Source: Planctomycetota bacterium
GTDB taxonomy: Bacteria > Planctomycetota > Planctomycetia > Pirellulales > Pirellulaceae
Reading direction: 5' to 3'
NCBI GenBank assembly: GCA_024277285.1
Contig: JAJRVM010000275.1
Coordinates: 1 to 19,855 of the forward strand
Length of the DNA stretch: 19,855 nt
Below the pieces are notes generated by a model, which made no database searches, was not told the origin of the DNA, and saw only the letters and a program-made list of their open reading frames with translations. This document shows, piece by piece, positions 6,839 to 14,505 of this stretch (its first letter is position 1; every line of letters starts with the position of its first letter). The translations under genes and the position numbers were made by a program.

Positions 6839-8581
6839 TTACTTCCCGAGGGCACTATCGCATTCGGCTTTGCATCGCTTGACGTACATGCCATAGGTGA
6901 TCAGCAGCGCTACGAACCAAGGCCCAAACTCGATCCAGGTCACGTTGTAATCAAAGAAGAAAGCGCCATTGTAGCGAGTTCCCAAGACGGGTGGGACAGG
7001 GTAATGGAAGTCCAGCCAGAAGCGTAGGTAGTACAGAAATACCAACCCGCTCATTATCAACCATACACGCGAGCGCGCAAATGGCAGGAACGGCAAGACC
7101 CAAGTCCAGTACCATGGGTTCGCAGTCGGCAAGATTAACCAGAACCAGGCGATCGTGAGAAAAGCCGATTCCAAAAACGCCGTGGCCGTCGCGCGCTTGC
7201 CGGCGCGCCACGCGAGCAACAGCGCGGCCACGAAGAACAAGGCCGACGTGATCACGCGCGAAAGCACGAATGGCGTTCGACTCGGTTCGACTCCCGCGAT
7301 CTTGCCAGTCCATTCTCGCGCGGGCTTGCGCCACGCTTCGGGGACCACCGAAAACCAAGCCACTTCTTGTGGAGGTAGCGCAAACGTGGGACGAATATTC
7401 TCCATCAACAATAGAAAAATGAAATCGTTCATTTCCCACTCGCCAAGAAAGGCGCGCAAACTCTCGCTCGGGTCACGTGCTTCCGTGCCAATGTGCGGAG
7501 GAGGCAATGGTGGCAAATCGTCAGACACCGAGGAAATACGAAACTCGGGCAACTCGGCGAGCTCGTCCTTGGGGATCATCGGCCACATCACGATCCCTGT
7601 TACTGCCAGCAAGACGACCGCCACCCCCAGCGCCGTTCGACCTCCAAGCTGCCGGAACGCCACCATAAGGAAGAGTGGAACCAGGACCAGCGGATAGATC
7701 TTGGCGCCGATCGCCAATGCCAATGCCAGCGCCGATGCGAAGACCATCCAGATTGGCCCCGTCGAGGTCCGCGAACCGGCCGAAATCTGTTCCGTCGGTC
7801 GATCTTGCTTGGGAAAACAGGCACGGACGGTCAGGTAGCCTGCCAACGCCGTGAAGAACATCGCGACGGCGTCCAAATGCCCACTGTTGGCAACCTCTTT
7901 GACCAATAACGGGCACCAACCATAGACAAGCGACCATGCGATCGGCTTGCCCAAGTGCCTTAACAGCAACACGACAAATACGAAGGTCGCCAAATCGAAT
8001 GCCACAAACCAGGCCTTGAAAATCACCATGCGGTGCAAGACCGTCGCATGCTCCGGAGTCATCAGGCTGGCAAGGGCAAAGACCGCCTGACTGGTCGGCG
8101 GATAGATCGTTGGCAACTCCCCGAAGTGGATCCGCTGAATGATCTCCAACATCTCAGGCGACGCGTCGCGCAGCGTCATGAGCATCGCCAAGTCGGGGGA
8201 CATCGGCGTGGCATCCGACAACGCCAAGACCTGCGCCGGGCTGTAGCGGAACGGATCAACACCGTGCGAACACGCCTGACCATCCCACAAGTAACGATAG
8301 ATGTCCAACTCGGCAACCGGGTCGGTGAATAGCAGCGTAACTCGAAACAAGATGGCAAAAAGGGCGATCACGTACAGCAAGAGGCGATCTTGCCGCGCAT
8401 GCAAAGCAACACGCATCGCCGCGAGATACCCGGCAAACGCAACGGCAAAGAGCGCCAGAATGGCAAGCAACGACCAATTGCCCACACCCTCTACGTGCAG
8501 ACTCTGCCCCGCTAACGCAATCAGCAGATAGGTGAGTGCCGTCCCGATCCCCAACGCGACTAACTTTGAAAGTGCCGTCAT
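6839..8581 (-). CDS. GT-C fold membrane glycosyltransferase (GT87/MptB-like)
   Basis: 580 residues with about eleven to thirteen hydrophobic helices across the length. The first large loop carries acidic residues followed by DIYRYLWDG and GVDPFRY (about 87-113). This is typical of polyprenol-phosphate-sugar-dependent mannosyltransferases and related GT87/DUF2029 proteins, where the acidic pair is thought to be catalytic. Such enzymes add sugars on the outer face of the membrane to lipids, glycans or proteins; donor and acceptor cannot be told. The ATG at 8581 has only a weak upstream AGG. It is the first gene of a run with mgtE (3 bp apart). No other glycan gene is present in the window. Confidence 0.78.
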   Translation of the reverse strand: MTALSKLVALGIGTALTYLLIALAGQSLHVEGVGNWSLLAILALFAVAFAGYLAAMRVALHARQDRLLLYVIALFAILFRVTLLFTDPVAELDIYRYLWDGQACSHGVDPFRYSPAQVLALSDATPMSPDLAMLMTLRDASPEMLEIIQRIHFGELPTIYPPTSQAVFALASLMTPEHATVLHRMVIFKAWFVAFDLATFVFVVLLLRHLGKPIAWSLVYGWCPLLVKEVANSGHLDAVAMFFTALAGYLTVRACFPKQDRPTEQISAGSRTSTGPIWMVFASALALALAIGAKIYPLVLVPLFLMVAFRQLGGRTALGVAVVLLAVTGIVMWPMIPKDELAELPEFRISSVSDDLPPLPPPHIGTEARDPSESLRAFLGEWEMNDFIFLLLMENIRPTFALPPQEVAWFSVVPEAWRKPAREWTGKIAGVEPSRTPFVLSRVITSALFFVAALLLAWRAGKRATATAFLESAFLTIAWFWLILPTANPWYWTWVLPFLPFARSRVWLIMSGLVFLYYLRFWLDFHYPVPPVLGTRYNGAFFFDYNVTWIEFGPWFVALLITYGMYVKRCKAECDSALGK

Positions 8582-8762
8582 TTCATCAAACCTGCCTCAC
8601 AACATGGGCGCCTCTGGAGCAATACCGCTGTTGCTCCATGTGGTACAAATCGTCGGCCCACACCGGTGCCGTAACGGCCCACGAGAACGAGAGCGCGAAC
8701 CATGAGGGCGCGAACGGCGCACTCAGGAAGGGAGCCGTGAGTGAGCGCTGATAGATGCGTGC

Positions 8763-8800
8763 AAAAAAAGTCCCCCGCCGGGCCTGTCCCGGCCTGGGGG
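8763..8800 (-). terminator. Rho-independent terminator of the cytochrome P460-like gene
   Basis: On the minus strand CCCCC, then GCCGGG paired with CCCGGC around a 5-base loop, then GGGGG form a long GC stem (with a 2-base bulge). This is followed within two bases by seven T residues. It lies about 80 bases past the cytochrome stop codon. The stem is part of the dispersed repeat at 8771-8813. Confidence 0.75.
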
Positions 8801-8813
8801 CACGACTGGTCAG
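8771..8813 (+). repeat. CCGGG hairpin plus GCACGACTGGTCAG tail, copy 1
   Basis: The hairpin GCCGGG-cctgt-CCCGGC is flanked by C5 and G5 runs and followed by the 14-base tail GCACGACTGGTCAG, which is identical in all three copies of the window (the others are 15523-15568 and 15579-15624). It lies between the cytochrome and glycosyltransferase genes, in a gap (8582-8877) where I see no gene. Confidence 0.8.
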
Positions 8814-8877
8814 AGTGCGGAGTTGGAACGCCACACCAAAAAACGTTCGGTTTCTCGGCGGGACGATGCGCGGCGAA

Positions 8878-9516
8878 CTATCGACGTGGAGGAGTGGACT
8901 GAGGAGAACCGGTCGCCGGACGGTCGTTCAGGAATACGTAGTCCTTGCCCGCAGCCTTGCGATGGCAGTCGATGCAACTTTGCACTCGGCCTACCATCTC
9001 GCGATTGCCATGTTCCGCGGACGTCCGTGCCAGCTTGCCATCGGGTTGGTACATCATCCAATACCAGTCGCCGTTCTTCGGATCGGCCGCCTTGGAACGA
9101 TACATCACCATGACGTTGCGTATCGTCTTCCCGTCTTCGGCATACTCTTCGCGCACGAACATCGAGCCGTTGGGCACCTGGGCCAGCTTACCGTTTGCAA
9201 CCTTATTGAGAAACGTCCTGCCGGTCGTACTGTGAGGCGGACTAGCCTGACTCATTTGAGTGGCACCCGGAGACCCCCAGCTACGGTAGGTCGCACCCGG
9301 TTTGTGAAGGTACTTCCAAAACGACGCGGCAAACTCGGTGGGAGTTTTTGGACGGGGTGCCGAGGGTACCGCTCGATTGCTGCCGCTTGAACCGCTTGAC
9401 GAGCGCGGCGGCGAAACACGACTGCTACCCGACCCTTGGCCCATGACATAGTCGCCTACTCCCAACACGATGATAACGGCAGTTGCCCACGTGAGTGAAC
9501 GTGTGAAATGACGCAT
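8878..9516 (-). CDS. Exported cytochrome P460-like c-type heme protein
   Basis: 212 residues from the ATG at 9516, chosen because GAGG lies just upstream; the frame is open to 9606. Residues 1-26 form a signal peptide. A Ser/Pro-rich low-complexity stretch (about 28-60) follows, then a globular domain with a strand-rich core (about 115-158) and a C-terminal heme motif CIDCH at 181-185. This is followed by the AxGKDYVF pattern seen at the C-terminus of cytochrome P460 domain proteins. In characterised members the heme is cross-linked to a lysine and oxidises hydroxylamine or related nitrogen compounds; many planctomycete homologues have no tested function. No nitrogen-metabolism genes are nearby, so the substrate is open. 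A strong terminator ends the transcript. Confidence 0.78.
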   Translation of the reverse strand: MRHFTRSLTWATAVIIVLGVGDYVMGQGSGSSRVSPPRSSSGSSGSNRAVPSAPRPKTPTEFAASFWKYLHKPGATYRSWGSPGATQMSQASPPHSTTGRTFLNKVANGKLAQVPNGSMFVREEYAEDGKTIRNVMVMYRSKAADPKNGDWYWMMYQPDGKLARTSAEHGNREMVGRVQSCIDCHRKAAGKDYVFLNDRPATGSPQSTPPRR

Positions 9517-9698
9517 GATTTTTCCTCGGTAATACGATGTGACAAGAAACATAGGTGTCTGTTTAGCCGACGGCAGCATCTCATTAGACCAAGACCTGCC
9601 ACGCATCTCGTGGTTGCGTGAACGAGTTCTGCTAGCTAAAACGCGGATACAGGATGCCCCTCCCTCTACTCACCGCCTCTTAAGGTCGCATGGAGAAC

Positions 9699-10166
9699 TC
9701 AGAGCTGCAACCGGCATAGCGTCACACAGAAAGCGGCCGCAGTGAATTGCCCGCAAACCGCACACGCCACACGTCGGGTCGCGGCCGCTGGCCCAGCAAG
9801 CCCTCCAGGCGAGATGACAAGCAGGGAAAATGCAGGATCTACCTGCCGTGGCTCAGGATTTGTTACGAAGTGTCCGCGCCACGGTACCTGCGTGCGATGC
9901 GTATGGCAGCTGCACCGTACGGAACAATGCCACCCGTTGCACTCGCGGGCGCGCATGCCCAAACGGGAACCACAACAACACGAACAAGCAGAACAGTCCT
10001 CTTCGCTGCAACTCGCCTGCTGGCCACAACAAGCGTCCAATAATGGCTGCGAACGCTGCTTGGATTGACACGTGCCGTGGCCTGCGCGAACGCTCGGATT
10101 AACCACCAACACTGCTAGTATTATGCAGGTTATGAGCGATTTCACCATTCGTTTCAGAATCAACAT
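9699..10166 (-). CDS. Cys-rich exported protein of unknown function
   Basis: 155 residues from the ATG at 10166; the starts at 10148 and 10187 (TTG) are alternatives and none has a strong ribosome binding site. The first 28 residues look like a signal peptide ending VRA-GHG. The mature part has about 17 cysteines, densest in a stretch reading CCG..CSEEDCSACSCCCG and again in ECNGWHCSVRCSCH, followed by a hydrophobic Gly/Ala segment near the C-terminus. I do not recognise the family. The many cysteines suggest disulfides or metal binding outside the cytoplasm. The evidence that it is real rests on the signal peptide and length; antisense ORFs of similar size overlap it. Confidence 0.45.
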   Translation of the reverse strand: MLILKRMVKSLITCIILAVLVVNPSVRAGHGTCQSKQRSQPLLDACCGQQASCSEEDCSACSCCCGSRLGMRARECNGWHCSVRCSCHTHRTQVPWRGHFVTNPEPRQVDPAFSLLVISPGGLAGPAAATRRVACAVCGQFTAAAFCVTLCRLQL

Positions 10167-10274
10167 ACGACTCGCCAAGCGCACCAAAAAATGACCACCG
10201 ACCCGAGCGCATCATTCTCTGGGGCGTTTTTGCCCATGTCAATGGGGCTCGGTGCAGCCGAACAAGAAGTGTGG

Positions 10275-10293
10275 CACGCCGCTCCGCGGCGTG
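10275..10293. repeat. Mini-hairpin, 8-bp stem with 3-base loop
   Basis: CACGCCGC, TCC loop, GCGGCGTG, a perfect stem. It is the first of four consecutive hairpins in 10275-10372, all with 3-base loops. Confidence 0.7.
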
Positions 10294-10296
10294 AAA

Positions 10297-10313
10297 ACGG
10301 CACGGAGTGCCGT
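10297..10313. repeat. Mini-hairpin, 7-bp stem with 3-base loop
   Basis: ACGGCAC, GGA loop, GTGCCGT, a perfect stem, three bases after the previous hairpin. Its loop is the complement of the TCC loop seen in the neighbouring palindromes, which suggests an inverted copy of the same plan. Confidence 0.7.
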
Positions 10314-10322
10314 ACCACTCTC

Positions 10323-10375
10323 GCTCGGGAAAGATTCCCGAGCCACGTGTAGCCTGGGATTCTATCCCAGGCATG
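10323..10375 (+). repeat. Bipartite palindromic element, full copy 1
   Basis: A 53-base element. The first hairpin is GCTCGGGAA-AGA-TTCCCGAGC (9 bp), the linker is CACGTGTA, and the second hairpin has arms GCCTGGGAT and ATCCCAGGC (9 bp) around TCT. It matches the copy at 10498-10550 at 49 of 53 positions. Confidence 0.85.
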
Positions 10376-10497
10376 AAAAACGCTCTATCGGCAAGAAGCC
10401 CGCTATCGCCAAAACACCAAGACACGCGTATTCAGCAACGCGTCCTGGCTTAATCGCTCGGCAATAGAAATTTGCCTTGAGGGGCAATGTCGTCCAT

Positions 10498-10550
10498 GCT
10501 CGGGAAAGATTCCCGAACCACGTGTGGCCTGGGATTCCATCCCAGGCGTG
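10498..10550 (+). repeat. Bipartite palindromic element, full copy 2
   Basis: Same orientation and length as the copy at 10323. The first stem is 7 bp (TCGGGAA/TTCCCGA), the linker CACGTGTG, and the second stem 9 bp with a TCC loop. It ends 16 bases from the last base of the GspE-like gene, in its 3' flank. Confidence 0.85.
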
Positions 10551-10566
10551 GAGCGGCCGACTCCAG

Positions 10567-11772
10567 CTACACGCATTGGCCAAATCCGAACACGCGGCGC
10601 AATTCACTGGGACTGGTCCGACCTTCGCTCACAACATCAATGCCGCGTTGCCAGCAGGTGACCATACCGTTTTCGACGGCAAGCTGCTGTAGATGATTGG
10701 CATCGGCGCGCGAAAGTATCGCATGTCCGAGCTCCGTATGGTCAGCCTGTAGCATTTCGGCCAACACCAACCGGCCAACATAGCCCGTTTGCCGGCAAGC
10801 CTCACACCCCACGGCTTCCCACGCCTTCTCTACCGGAACGCCCAGCAGTTTCTCCTCACGCGTGATTTCGCGTGCACACTGGCAAAGCCGTCGCACCAAA
10901 CGCTGGTTGAGAATGGCAAGTATGCCGCTGCGTAACAAGTACGGCTCGATCCCCATATCGGACAATCGGCTGACGGCCGTCGCCGCGCTGCCGGCATGGA
11001 ATGTCGTGACAATGATATGGCCAGTCAGAGACGCTTGGAACACAATCTCCGCAGCCTCTCGGTCCCGAATCTCGCCGACCAAGACGGCCTCGGGATCCTG
11101 TCGCATCAGGGACCGAAGCCCCACCGCCAAATCAAACCCCGCATGTGCGTTGACCTGCGACTGTGCCACACCGTCGACCGCCACTTCGATCGGGTCTTCG
11201 AGCGAGACAACCGACTTGCCACCATGCGTCGCCGCAACAAGGTGGCGGAGGCATGCATACGCGGTGGTTGTCTTACCACTGCCAGCCGGCCCGGAAATGA
11301 TCAACGCTCCGGACGTCTCACACAACGCCTTCTCCAGCGTCTGCTGAATCCCTGCCGGCAGCCCTAACTCGACAAGCCGCTGAAAACTCTGCTGGGACGC
11401 GAACAGCCGCACCACAGCCCGTTCGCCATGCAACGTGGGGAACGTACTCACGCGCATCTCGATCTCACCCTGCTGTTGACGAATGCGTCCCTCCTGCGGC
11501 ACTTCCGTTCGATAGGTCAGCAGTTCCGCCAATACCTTGAGTCGCGAGACCACGTCGGCCGACTCGCCGCGCGCAAACATGCCAACCGTTTGTAAGACAC
11601 CATCCAATCGCCAACGCACATCAAGACCATCCCGCGCCGGCTGTAAATGGACATCACTGGCTTTAGCCGACCGCGCCGCTGCCAGCAAGAGTTCGACAAA
11701 ATCGGTCGCATAGTTCGAATCGGCAACATCCAGCTGGGTGAGCTGTTGGCGAATTTGTGACATATCTGACAT
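10567..11772 (-). CDS. GspE/PilB-family secretion or pilus ATPase, stand-alone
   Basis: 401 residues from the ATG at 11772; the frame is open to 11826, and GAGGGAC lies further upstream than usual. This is a hexameric ATPase of the type II secretion / type IV pilus family. Visible parts are an N2-like domain with ASDVHLQPARDG near 38-49, Walker A GPAGSGKTT at 161-169, Asp box LEDPIE near 191-196, Walker B AVLVGEIRD at 229-237, His box TTFHAG at 256-261, and a zinc-binding CxC...CxxC set (C297, C299, C323, C326) as in GspE. It lacks the N1 domain that docks full-length GspE to GspL, being about 100-150 residues shorter. No other secretion or pilus gene lies in the window. An AT-rich stretch at 11836-11880 upstream may hold its promoter (candidate -35 at 11882-11887, -10 at 11859-11864, both weak). 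Confidence 0.9.
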   Translation of the reverse strand: MSDMSQIRQQLTQLDVADSNYATDFVELLLAAARSAKASDVHLQPARDGLDVRWRLDGVLQTVGMFARGESADVVSRLKVLAELLTYRTEVPQEGRIRQQQGEIEMRVSTFPTLHGERAVVRLFASQQSFQRLVELGLPAGIQQTLEKALCETSGALIISGPAGSGKTTTAYACLRHLVAATHGGKSVVSLEDPIEVAVDGVAQSQVNAHAGFDLAVGLRSLMRQDPEAVLVGEIRDREAAEIVFQASLTGHIIVTTFHAGSAATAVSRLSDMGIEPYLLRSGILAILNQRLVRRLCQCAREITREEKLLGVPVEKAWEAVGCEACRQTGYVGRLVLAEMLQADHTELGHAILSRADANHLQQLAVENGMVTCWQRGIDVVSEGRTSPSELRRVFGFGQCV

Positions 11773-12118
11773 CGAACAGGGAGTCCCTCTCGGAGCGCGC
11801 GCACTGGACGTTATGCCCAAGGACAATGAAGCTGGTCAACTACTCAATCACATACACTATTCAATTACGTACATCGTTCACGGCCAAGGCAGTCTACTCG
11901 CCCATAGCCGTTAACGACGCAACCAAGCAAAACGAGCGCTGTTTCTTCGCGAGAACAATGATATCCTCTGGTTTCTAGCGCCCAAGCGTGTTCACTTGGA
12001 GGCTCACTCGTCCTGCCCCGTAGCAACACCGTCTGCGAACGTGAACCTCACACGTGCAACTTGCGACTCCCACTCGCCACAGCCCGATAAGCCTCACCCC
12101 ATCATTATCACGCGCCCA
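11773..12118. other. Gap upstream of the GspE-like gene
   Basis: About 345 bases with no supported gene and no strong repeat. The part next to the ATPase gene is AT-rich and may contain its promoter; the part next to the kinase stop shows no T-run terminator. Confidence 0.5.
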
Positions 12119-13900
12119 CTAACGGCCCAACTGGACGCGTGCACAGCGGAGCACGTAGTACTGGACAACGCCAACCGCCAACATACTGATCACAAACGGC
12201 ACAACCTCTTGATACTCGACTCGGGGTAGTTCTGGAGCGTACCACTGGGCGGCGAGAATCAAGCACAGGTACGCAGCGATACAAGCGGCGGTGACCCACC
12301 AGACCATGTAGCGATTGAATGAGAGCGCGGCGCTGGCGACCATACAGAAGTAAATCACGACGAGCGGACTGCGTGGTCCGCCGGCCGCAAAGGTCAAGAA
12401 CAGCGTAAAGACCACGATATCAGTGCCGACCCAAGCGTACAACATCGCCCGTTTGGCGCGTGGACGCATCAACAGCACCTGGAACAGCCATGCGTAACTA
12501 CAGACCAGTAACACCGTTCCTGTCGCCCACCAATGAAACGCGCCCTGCGAGCCTGGGTTCCCCGTCATATAAGCGACCGCATGATGAACATAAAGCGCTC
12601 CCATGGTCACCAACACACTGGCCAATCGCGGCCGGTGCCGCCCCCAGCGTTGCAAACGGCGGCGAAGACTTGCCGGTCGGGCCTGAATCAGCTCGCCATC
12701 CAAGTAGCTCTGTAAGTCGCCCCACAACTCCTCCATCGACCCATAGCGATCGGCTGGATCCTTGCTCAGGCACTTCATGCAGATTACGTTCAAGTCACGC
12801 GGCACCTGTCGGTTCAGCGTCCGGGGGGGCACGGGATCCTGCTCTAACACGCAGACCAACGCGTCGACCGCCGTGCGAAACGGCGGGTGTCCGGTCAGCA
12901 GATGGTACAAGATCGCTCCGAGCGCATAGACATCGGCAGGTATTCCCGCATGCTCGACGTCCCCAGCAGCTTGCTCGGGCGCCATGTACCCGGGTGTACC
13001 GAGGATCTGCCCGGGCATCGTCAACTGGCTCGGCTGATCGGTCCGCTTCGCCAGCCCGAAATCGGTGACCAACGGCTTCCCTTCGGGTGAAAGAAGAATA
13101 TTGCCCGGCTTCAAGTCTCGGTGCACAACTCCATGTTCGTGCGCGTACGCCACCGCATTGGCTAGGTCGCGGATCAAACAAGCCGACTCTTCCATCGAGA
13201 ACCGGCGGCGGCGCAACTCCTCGGACAAGGTCGGGCCCTCCACAAATCCCATCGCGTAATAATGCTGGCCAGCGTGCGACCCCACATCGTAGACCGGCAC
13301 GATTCCCGGATGGCTGAGTCCGGCCGCGGTTTCCGCTTCGGCATAGAACCGTTGCACCGCTTCCTTCGAGGCGAGGTTCCGATCGAGGATCATCTTCAAC
13401 GCAACCGTGCGTTGCAGCTTCGTGTCGTACGCTTTGAAGACAATCCCCATCCCGCCGCGCGCCACCTCTTGCAACAACTGATAGTTGCCGTACTCCCGCC
13501 CAATCAAGTCGCTCTCGTCACGGCGCCCCGGACGTGGTCCAGAACCAGGCCCCGATGCCGCCACGCCCGAAGGGCTAGCGCGCGACGATCGCTTTGAAGC
13601 CGAGTTCCAAAACCGGTCAATCACGGCGCGCACCTGCTCGATTCGCGATGAGTACCGAGCTGCGTACGAGCTGGTATCGACCGTTTTGCCGCCATCGCAA
13701 TGGAATTCCAGCTCTGAAAACAATAGCTCCTCAAAGAGCTGGGACCGAAATGGTTCGGTGGTAGAGCCCAAGAAGTCGTCGATACGGGGCGTTTCACCAC
13801 GGCGCAACGCTTCCTCAAACTGGTCACAGACACGGTCAATCCGTGAAGCCTGGGACTCGCCGCCTGGCAGGAGAGCATCGTTTTTCTGGTCCGCGTTCAT
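12119..13900 (-). CDS. Ser/Thr protein kinase with six-helix C-terminal membrane domain
   Basis: 593 residues. Residues 1-100 form the helical leader common in planctomycete kinases, and 101-130 a Ser/Pro/Gly linker. A complete Hanks-type kinase domain spans about 140-400: Gly loop ARGGMG (147-152), Lys169 in VALK, HRDLKPGN (260-267, Asp262), DFG (280-282), APE (307-309). All catalytic residues are present, so it should be active. Residues about 427-588 contain six hydrophobic helices with a GGPRSP turn at 507-512 between helices 3 and 4. This resembles the membrane sensor region of some histidine kinases rather than the usual single helix plus periplasmic sensor. It overlaps the sigma factor gene by 4 bp (ATGA), which implies translational coupling, and it probably controls that sigma factor. 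Confidence 0.94.
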   Translation of the reverse strand: MNADQKNDALLPGGESQASRIDRVCDQFEEALRRGETPRIDDFLGSTTEPFRSQLFEELLFSELEFHCDGGKTVDTSSYAARYSSRIEQVRAVIDRFWNSASKRSSRASPSGVAASGPGSGPRPGRRDESDLIGREYGNYQLLQEVARGGMGIVFKAYDTKLQRTVALKMILDRNLASKEAVQRFYAEAETAAGLSHPGIVPVYDVGSHAGQHYYAMGFVEGPTLSEELRRRRFSMEESACLIRDLANAVAYAHEHGVVHRDLKPGNILLSPEGKPLVTDFGLAKRTDQPSQLTMPGQILGTPGYMAPEQAAGDVEHAGIPADVYALGAILYHLLTGHPPFRTAVDALVCVLEQDPVPPRTLNRQVPRDLNVICMKCLSKDPADRYGSMEELWGDLQSYLDGELIQARPASLRRRLQRWGRHRPRLASVLVTMGALYVHHAVAYMTGNPGSQGAFHWWATGTVLLVCSYAWLFQVLLMRPRAKRAMLYAWVGTDIVVFTLFLTFAAGGPRSPLVVIYFCMVASAALSFNRYMVWWVTAACIAAYLCLILAAQWYAPELPRVEYQEVVPFVISMLAVGVVQYYVLRCARVQLGR

Positions 13901-14505
13901 GTTTCAAGAACCTGCGACCACTTTTCTCGAATCCGCTGCAGCTTTCGCTCGATACTGCGTGTCGTCAGACTCATCTTGGCCGCGATCTCGTCGTTGGTAA
14001 ATCCTTCGAGCTTCCAAAGGCAAATCTGTTCGAGCTTCTCGTCTTCCAAAGCCGCCAATAACCGCTGCCCCTCTTCCTCGATGATCGCCATCATCAACGG
14101 AGTCGGCAGATCGTCGCTGAACTGCTGCAGGCCCGGCGACGCCTTCCCTTCTGACTTGCGAAAAAACACCGATTCGCCACGCACTTTTCCCGAGCCCCGT
14201 TTCTTTCCCGCCAAACGCCGCTGCTGGTCAATCGTCTTGCGTAACGTCATCGTGACGAGCACGCGCCACAAATCGCCTCGATCCTCGATCTCCGCCAACC
14301 GCCCACTCTCGGCACCCGCACACAAACAACGAAACACACTGACCGCCACATCCTCTTCATCCGCCACACGACGAGGAGTCGTCCCGAGGCGCTGCCGAGC
14401 CAAAACGACCAAGCGATTGAAATAGCGGTCCCAGAGTTCCGCCACCGCCGCTTCGTCGCCAGCCTTCAGTCCATCAATCCACTGAGTGATCGGGTCTTCG
14501 TCCAT
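13897..14505 (-). CDS. ECF-type RNA polymerase sigma factor
   Basis: 202 residues from an ATG. The sigma-2 region covers about 18-95 (DEAAVAELWDRYFNRLVVLARQ, the DEEDVAVSVF acidic segment, then LWRVLVTMTLRKTIDQQRR). A charged linker of about 50 residues follows, then sigma-4 (about 150-200) with a helix-turn-helix (FTNDEIAAKMSLTTRSIERKLQRIREKW). The long linker and the coupling to a protein kinase fit the planctomycete ECF groups that are paired with Ser/Thr kinases instead of anti-sigma factors. It overlaps the kinase gene by 4 bp. The pair reads away from the thioesterase gene. I see no clear ECF-type self-promoter in the upstream gap. Confidence 0.92.
   Translation of the reverse strand: MDEDPITQWIDGLKAGDEAAVAELWDRYFNRLVVLARQRLGTTPRRVADEEDVAVSVFRCLCAGAESGRLAEIEDRGDLWRVLVTMTLRKTIDQQRRLAGKKRGSGKVRGESVFFRKSEGKASPGLQQFSDDLPTPLMMAIIEEEGQRLLAALEDEKLEQICLWKLEGFTNDEIAAKMSLTTRSIERKLQRIREKWSQVLET

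Larger units (their letters stand above)
10188..10566. other. Hairpin-dense gap between GspE-like and Cys-rich genes
   Basis: No supported gene. At least six short perfect palindromes occupy 10275-10547: hairpins at 10275-10293 and 10297-10313, then two full bipartite elements (10323-10375 and 10498-10550). The stretch between them (10376-10497) shows only a weak TTGCC/GGCAA repeat near 10471-10486. Confidence 0.6.

Noticed and set aside
8586..8834. 82-residue minus-strand ORF with a hydrophobic stretch ending VWA
   Set aside because: It begins inside the terminator repeat region with no ribosome binding site; the signal-peptide look is probably chance.
9742..10068. Plus-strand ORFs opposite the Cys-rich gene
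   Set aside because: No signal peptide or domain; the minus-strand product has a credible export signal. The choice is not certain.
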